From assembly GCA_003524565.1 (NCBI GenBank), contig DQGU01000040.1:1-9606 (forward strand): a stretch of 9,606 nucleotides of DNA, in the 5' to 3' direction. The notes below the pieces were generated by a model that saw only the letters and a list, made by a program, of their open reading frames with translations, ran no database searches and had not been told where the DNA came from. Source of the stretch: Rhodospirillaceae bacterium (GTDB lineage Bacteria; Pseudomonadota; Alphaproteobacteria; Micavibrionales; UBA2020). Below, piece after piece: positions 5,317-9,606 of the stretch. A program made the position numbers and the translations under genes. Each line of letters begins with the position of its first letter. Position 1 is the stretch's first letter.

Positions 5317-6662
5317 GCGGTTTCCCCTATGCTGCGAATATCGGCGCCCAGCGCGTTCATCAGCGTGGCGAATGCCGGAAAGCTTGTATTGATGGTATCG
5401 GCATCGTCGATTTCAATGGGGGCCAGGCTGGCCATACCCAGCACCAGAAAGCTCATGGCGATGCGGTGGTCGAGATGCGTTTCGATGGTGCAGCCGCCTT
5501 GCGGTTTTGCGCCGCGCAGGCCATCTACTTCCAATGTGCTTTCGCCCATGCGCGCCGTGACGCCTGCGGCGGTAAGCCCGCGGTGAATGGCGGCCAGACG
5601 GTCGCTTTCTTTCACGCGCAACTCTTCAAGGCCGGACATATAGGTCGTGCCCTCGGCAAAGCTGACGGCGACGCCAAGAATGGGAAATTCGTCAATCATC
5701 GACGGCACGCGCGCTTCGGGCACCTTGATGCCTTTCAGGCGGCTGTGGCGCACGCGGATATCGGCGACAGGCTCGCCCGAAAGCTCGCGTTCGTTTTCAA
5801 ACGTGATATCCGCGCCCATATCGCGCAGTGTGGCATAAAGCCCTGTGCGCAGCGGGTTGATGGATACTTGCGGCAGCAAAACATCCGACCCCGGCACAAT
5901 CAGCGCCGCCACTGTGGCGAAAGCGGCGGAGCTGGGGTCAGCCGGTACCATCACGGGCTTGCCTGTCAAAACGGGCTTGCCTTTGACGGTGACGACATTG
6001 CTGCCATCGGGCTTTTTCTCGCTTTTGATGTTTGCGCCGAAAAAGCGCAGCATACGCTCGCTATGGTCGCGCGTGGGCTCGGGTTCGGTCACCGTGCTTT
6101 CGCCTTCGCAGGCAAGGGCGGCCAGAATAACCGCCGATTTCACCTGCGCCGATGCAACGGGCAGGGTATAGGAAATTTCGCGCAAGGTCTCCGCGCCCTC
6201 GACCGTCAGCGGTAATTTGCCGCCATCGGTTGCGGTGATTTTAATGCCCATCTGCTCAAGCGGCTTGCTCACGCGCGCCATCGGGCGTTTGCTGAGGGAT
6301 GCATCGCCTGTAAACGTGGCGCGCACAGGATAGCCCCCGACCAGCCCCATCAAAAGCCGTGTCGATGTGCCGCTGTTGCCAAGGTAGATTTCCTTTGCCG
6401 GCGTTTTGAGTCCGCCAAGACCAACGCCTGTGACATGCCACACACCGCCAGCTTCGGCGGGGCGGGCGATTTGCGCACCCATCGCTTCAAGCGCTTCGGC
6501 GGTATGTATGACGTCTTCGCCTTCCAAAAGGCCGGTGATTTCGGTGACGCCCGCCGCCAGCGCGCCAAACATCAGCGCGCGGTGCGAAATGGATTTATCA
6601 CCCGGGACACGCAGCGTGCCGGAAAGGGGGGCGGACAAGGGATGTGATACAAGAGCTGTCAT
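5313..6662 (-). CDS. aroA: 3-phosphoshikimate 1-carboxyvinyltransferase (EPSP synthase)
   Basis: The enzyme joins phosphoenolpyruvate to shikimate-3-phosphate in the sixth step of the shikimate pathway to aromatic amino acids. The 449-residue product is of normal length. It shows VPGDKSISHRALM near the start, the PEP-site loop GNSGTSTRLLMG, SKRPMARVSKPLEQMG, SAQVKSA, LEELRVKESDRLAAI and HLDHRIAMSF, all hallmarks of the family. GNSGT..RLLMG is closer to class II enzymes (Bacillus, many alphaproteobacteria) than to the E. coli class I loop. The loop keeps the glycine in the position where the insensitive CP4 enzyme has alanine, so glyphosate tolerance cannot be inferred. The start codon has only a weak GGGG immediately upstream but fits the family N-terminus. 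It overlaps the next gene by 4 nt and follows the GGDEF-EAL gene after 69 bp. Confidence 0.98.
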   Translation of the reverse strand: MTALVSHPLSAPLSGTLRVPGDKSISHRALMFGALAAGVTEITGLLEGEDVIHTAEALEAMGAQIARPAEAGGVWHVTGVGLGGLKTPAKEIYLGNSGTSTRLLMGLVGGYPVRATFTGDASLSKRPMARVSKPLEQMGIKITATDGGKLPLTVEGAETLREISYTLPVASAQVKSAVILAALACEGESTVTEPEPTRDHSERMLRFFGANIKSEKKPDGSNVVTVKGKPVLTGKPVMVPADPSSAAFATVAALIVPGSDVLLPQVSINPLRTGLYATLRDMGADITFENERELSGEPVADIRVRHSRLKGIKVPEARVPSMIDEFPILGVAVSFAEGTTYMSGLEELRVKESDRLAAIHRGLTAAGVTARMGESTLEVDGLRGAKPQGGCTIETHLDHRIAMSFLVLGMASLAPIEIDDADTINTSFPAFATLMNALGADIRSIGETA

Positions 6663-6725
6663 GCCCCAAGCATAATGCAGCGATGCGAAAAAGAATAGCC
6701 GTTAAGCGGAAATATCGCCGTGCGT

Positions 6726-6740
6726 AGCGCCTTAGGCGCT
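6726..6740. repeat. short hairpin spanning the GGDEF-EAL stop codon
   Basis: AGCGCC (6726-6731) and GGCGCT (6735-6740) form a perfect 6-bp inverted repeat with the TAA stop (6732-6734) exactly as the loop. No T-run follows on the minus strand, so it is not a standard rho-independent terminator. Confidence 0.5.
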
Positions 6741-8939
6741 GCCTTTATCCTCGATGGCGCGCGGCGGGTTTGTCTTGGCCATGGCCTTGGTGTGGTTGAT
6801 GACATATTCGCGCAGCTGGTCTTGCGGCAGGGGCTTGGTGTATTTGAAACCCTGCACCTCGTCGCAGCCTTCGGATTTCAGGAATTCTTCGTGCTCCACC
6901 GTTTCCACGCCTTCGGCGATGACTTTCAGGTTCAGGCTGTGGCCAAGGGTGATGATGGTCTTGGCAATCATGCGGTCGTCGTTGTTGACCAGCGCGTTTC
7001 TGATGAACGACTGGTCGATTTTCAAACGGTCGATGGGGAACTGGCGCAGATAGCTTAGCGAAGAATAGCCCGTACCGAAGTCATCGACGGCCAGCTCGAC
7101 GCCCAGCTGGTGCAGCTGGTTCAGAATATCGATGGCAACGTGCATGTTTTCCATGAACACGCTTTCGGTCACTTCCAGCTCCAGCCATTTGGGGTCAAGG
7201 CCGCTTTCTTTCAGCGCGGTGGCGGTCAGCGCGACGATGTCCGCGCGGTGGAACTGTACGCCCGAAATGTTGACGGCGATGCGGAACGGCGGCAGGCCTT
7301 TATCCTGCCACTGTTTGTTGATTTTGCAGGCGGTTTTCATGACCCACTCGCCAATCGGCACGATAAGACCGGACTGTTCGGCAACCGGAATGAAATCGGC
7401 AGGGGAAATGAAACGTCCGCCTTCTTTGCTGTTGTCGGGGCACCACCAGCGCAGCAAGGCCTCCGCACCAATCATCTGGCCGGTGCGCAAATCGAACTGC
7501 GGGTGGAAATAAAGACGCAGCTGGTTTTCGTCGAGCGCGGTGCGCAAATCGCGCAGCATCTGAAAACGCTGCTGTACGGCAAGGTCGAAATCTTCGGAAT
7601 AATAACGCACCGTGTCGCGGCCTTCTTCTTTGGCGCGGTTAAGGGCGATGTCGGCGTTTTTGAGAATCTGGCGCGCTTCCATACCGTCATCGGGGCAGTG
7701 CGCAACACCGATGGATACGCGAACCTGAAAACGCTCGTGCAGGATGCTGACGGGCTCCGCCATGGCGTTGAAAATGCGGTCAACCAGCGTGGCGGTATCG
7801 GGGTTGTCTTCTTTCAAAACAACCATGGCCGTAAATTCGTCGGCGCTGGCGCGGGAAATAAGCGAGCCCGGCGGCAGTGCCTTCACGAGGCGCTTGCCGA
7901 TAGCTTCCAGCAATTTATCACCGAATTCATGGCCCATCGTGTCGTTGATGTCCTTGAAATGGTCAAGGTCGATGGCGAATACGGCGAGGCGGCGCTCTTC
8001 TTCCGCCACGCGGTGGCGAATGTTGTCGTCCAGCTTTTCAAGGAAGAAAGTCCGGTTGGGCAGGCCGGTCAGGTTATCGTAATAGGCCAGCTTGTGAATG
8101 CGGTCTTCGGCCTGCGAGCGCAATTTGCGCAAGTTATGCGCGTTCTGGCGGATAAGGTCGTTGGCGATGCGCAGCGCAATGCCGATTTCATCGCGGGTTT
8201 CGCGGCGGGGGCGGCGCACATCGGGTTTTTCGGGGTTTTGCGCGGCGCTGAGCAGGTTGTTGCGCAGAACCATCACCGGCTCCAAAAGCCACTGGCCGAG
8301 CACTAGCATCAAGACGCTGGTCACCAGTCCCGATAGCAAAAGCATGATAAGTACGGATTGCCGGATATGCTGGTTCAGCATCGGCGTGATGCCGGCGGTA
8401 TAAAGTTTCACCACAATATTATAAGGCCGGCGGAGCTCCTGCGCGCGCAGCGAAACCTCATAAAAACGGCTGCTTGCGCTCAGCTGTTGCAGCGGCGTTT
8501 CGGCGTCTGCCGCAGGGCGCAGCATGACGGTATCGCCGAAAATCTGTATCAGGTTGTTATCCAGCCCGTAAACGGCGATGCCGCTAATCATGGTTTCGCT
8601 GAAAAGCCTGTCGGCGGCTTCCTGCGTCAGCGGGGCGCTGAGGGGGTCGCTGGTATCGCTGAGCGACGATATAATAAAGACGCGTGCTAGCTCCCGCATT
8701 TCGTAGAGTTTCTGGCGCTTGAAGTCGCTGGCCGTCACAAACATGATAACGGCCTGCACGGTCAGGATGGTCAGGAACACGGTGATGGTGATGCGCCAGC
8801 TGATTTTGCTGCGCCAGACGCGCACAGGGCTGGCCAGATGGTCCCAGAGCGACGCGGCGCGGAATTGCTGCCGGAACGAGCCCGAAAGGGACGTGCCGGT
8901 TTTGCCGACCGGTTTTGGTGTGTTATCCCGCTCTGTCAA
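6732..8939 (-). CDS. membrane-bound GGDEF-EAL protein, probable c-di-GMP phosphodiesterase with degenerate GGDEF
   Basis: The 735-residue signalling protein has a cytoplasmic N-terminus, a membrane helix (about 49-69), a periplasmic region of about 120 residues, a second helix (about 194-216) and a HAMP-like linker (about 217-265). GGDEF (about 285-450) and EAL (about 465-715) domains follow. The GGDEF signature reads SADEF (365-369), with both glycines lost, and no RxxD inhibitory site precedes it, so cyclase activity is unlikely. The EAL domain keeps E493 of EALLRW, N557, the ELEVTES stretch (587-593), D619-D620 in VDDFGTGYSSL, K640, E676 and Q696, so hydrolysis of c-di-GMP to pGpG is expected. 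The degenerate GGDEF may bind GTP as an activator, as in Caulobacter PdeA (CC3396). The start is TTG, preceded in frame by a stop codon, with GGGG 7 nt upstream. The next in-frame ATG falls inside the first helix. Confidence 0.93.
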   Translation of the reverse strand: MTERDNTPKPVGKTGTSLSGSFRQQFRAASLWDHLASPVRVWRSKISWRITITVFLTILTVQAVIMFVTASDFKRQKLYEMRELARVFIISSLSDTSDPLSAPLTQEAADRLFSETMISGIAVYGLDNNLIQIFGDTVMLRPAADAETPLQQLSASSRFYEVSLRAQELRRPYNIVVKLYTAGITPMLNQHIRQSVLIMLLLSGLVTSVLMLVLGQWLLEPVMVLRNNLLSAAQNPEKPDVRRPRRETRDEIGIALRIANDLIRQNAHNLRKLRSQAEDRIHKLAYYDNLTGLPNRTFFLEKLDDNIRHRVAEEERRLAVFAIDLDHFKDINDTMGHEFGDKLLEAIGKRLVKALPPGSLISRASADEFTAMVVLKEDNPDTATLVDRIFNAMAEPVSILHERFQVRVSIGVAHCPDDGMEARQILKNADIALNRAKEEGRDTVRYYSEDFDLAVQQRFQMLRDLRTALDENQLRLYFHPQFDLRTGQMIGAEALLRWWCPDNSKEGGRFISPADFIPVAEQSGLIVPIGEWVMKTACKINKQWQDKGLPPFRIAVNISGVQFHRADIVALTATALKESGLDPKWLELEVTESVFMENMHVAIDILNQLHQLGVELAVDDFGTGYSSLSYLRQFPIDRLKIDQSFIRNALVNNDDRMIAKTIITLGHSLNLKVIAEGVETVEHEEFLKSEGCDEVQGFKYTKPLPQDQLREYVINHTKAMAKTNPPRAIEDKGSA

Positions 8940-9109
8940 TCACGAACCCCTGTGCCCGCCTGTATCTTGCAGTTCATTTGCAGCTGTCTGCCGTCTCTGA
9001 CCGTCCGGAAATCGGACAGCGGCAGTTCCTTAAGATTGTAGATACATTCGCTTAATAAATCATGTAGTCCCGCATGGAATAGGGCGGGATTGTTTACTGT
9101 TTTTAACAT
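8936..9109 (-). CDS. possible small ORF before the GGDEF-EAL gene (doubtful)
   Basis: A 57-codon frame starts MLKTVNNPALFHAGLHDLL at ATG 9109, 31 nt past the dihydroorotase stop. Its TGA stop overlaps the TTG start of the GGDEF-EAL gene by 4 nt (TTGA). This is the same type of junction that joins the confirmed genes in the window and could explain how a TTG start is used. Against it: no Shine-Dalgarno is seen before 9109. An earlier in-frame ATG at 9175, giving 79 residues, would overlap dihydroorotase. A weak promoter (TTAAAA, 18 nt, CTATTC at 9077-9082) would place the transcript start inside the ORF. It has no membrane segment or recognised domain. It may simply be leader sequence. Confidence 0.3.
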   Translation of the reverse strand: MLKTVNNPALFHAGLHDLLSECIYNLKELPLSDFRTVRDGRQLQMNCKIQAGTGVRD

Positions 9110-9140
9110 AAGCGCGTGTTTTTTATTGATTTTCTTTATT

Positions 9141-9606
9141 TTATCCGCAGCAGGTATGCGCGGGCGGGGTGACATCCTCTGCGCCGGTGATGGTTGATTC
9201 TATCAAGGTTTCTTCGAACCGTACGGGGGTGCCGAGGGGGCGCTTCAGCGTGATTTCATCATCCCACATCGCGACCTGACCGCGCAAAACCGTGCCCACG
9301 CACCAGCCTGTGACCTGCATACCATCGTAGGGTGTCCAGCCGCATTTGCTTTTAATCCAGCGGTTGGTGATTTTTCGCGTGGCTTTCAAATCCACCACGG
9401 CGAAATCAGCGTCGTATCCGGTGGCGATGCGGCCTTTGCCGCAAATGCCGTAAACGCGCTGCGGCCCATGCGCCAGCAAGTCGACAAGACGCATCAGGCT
9501 CAGGCGGCCTTCGTGCACATGGTTCAGCATCACGGGCAGCATGGTTTGCACGCCCGGCATACCGCTTGGCGATGCTGGGTATGTTTTGGCTTTTTCATCC
9601 AGCGTA
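9141..9606 (-). CDS. pyrC: dihydroorotase, C-terminal part (5' end beyond right edge)
   Basis: Dihydroorotase closes carbamoyl-aspartate to dihydroorotate, the third step of pyrimidine synthesis. The last 154 residues are present. The frame is open to the window edge and reads LDEKAKTYPASPSG, then MPGVQTMLPVMLNHVHEGRL, GKGRIATGYDADFAVVDL and CGWTPYDGMQVTGW, all characteristic of the amidohydrolase-type dihydroorotase C-terminus, including the closing strands of the metal-dependent hydrolase fold. The metal-binding N-terminal HxH region lies outside the window, so activity cannot be judged. It ends HTCCG at a TAA stop with no obvious terminator after it. Related hydantoinases and allantoinases are the alternative, but the GCGWTPYDG-type segment favours dihydroorotase; the symbol could be pyrC or an inactive pyrC-like paralogue. 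Confidence 0.88.
   Translation of the reverse strand, partial: TLDEKAKTYPASPSGMPGVQTMLPVMLNHVHEGRLSLMRLVDLLAHGPQRVYGICGKGRIATGYDADFAVVDLKATRKITNRWIKSKCGWTPYDGMQVTGWCVGTVLRGQVAMWDDEITLKRPLGTPVRFEETLIESTITGAEDVTPPAHTCCG

Noticed and set aside
5313..6662. Possible glyphosate-insensitive EPSP synthase
   Set aside because: The PEP loop keeps the glycine that is alanine in the CP4 enzyme. Class II resemblance alone does not show tolerance.
7110..8306. Plus-strand open frame of 398 codons
   Set aside because: It is antisense to the GGDEF-EAL gene. The open frame follows from GC-biased codon use on the other strand, and it shows no recognisable motif.

Overview
The window looks like chromosomal DNA from a fairly GC-rich alphaproteobacterium. 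Three things point there: the aroA, cmk and rpsA genes run in that order on one strand, the aroA product is class II-like, and intergenic DNA holds TTAA-N7-TTAA sites like those of the alphaproteobacterial cell-cycle regulator CtrA. I cannot name a genus. There are no tRNA or rRNA genes, insertion sequences or CRISPR arrays. All recognised genes but one are on the minus strand, so transcription mostly runs from high to low coordinates.

Right part, in transcription order: the 3' end of a dihydroorotase gene (9141-9606, running off the edge); a doubtful small ORF; a membrane-anchored GGDEF-EAL protein (6732-8939) whose GGDEF site is degenerate (SADEF) while its EAL site looks intact, so it is probably a c-di-GMP phosphodiesterase; aroA (EPSP synthase, 5313-6662); an unrecognised three-helix membrane protein with a possible bacterial PH-like domain (4477-5316), joined to aroA by a 4-nt ATGA overlap; and cmk (cytidylate kinase, 3477-4253), with its own 223-bp upstream region carrying a 9-bp inverted repeat and a CtrA-like site.

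Left part: cmk and rpsA, usually neighbours in proteobacteria, are separated here by about 2.6 kb. Next to cmk is a convergent plus-strand gene (2939-3409) for a small acidic protein with two repeats that resemble EF-hands but lack key ligands. The two genes share a strong bidirectional terminator. Beyond a 314-bp divergent intergenic region is a tightly coupled minus-strand operon: ECF sigma factor, single-pass probable anti-sigma factor, and membrane-anchored periplasmic heavy-metal-sensor-like protein. This is the gene set of the CnrYXH/NccYXH metal-sensing systems. The window ends in the first 293 codons of rpsA (ribosomal protein S1), which has a well-formed sigma70 promoter.

How it fits together: the window combines housekeeping genes (pyrimidine synthesis, shikimate pathway, CMP kinase, ribosomal protein S1), a second-messenger enzyme and a probable envelope or metal-stress signalling cassette set between cmk and rpsA. 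The most interesting part is that cassette with its divergent pseudo-EF-hand partner. Nothing here proves a wholly new system.
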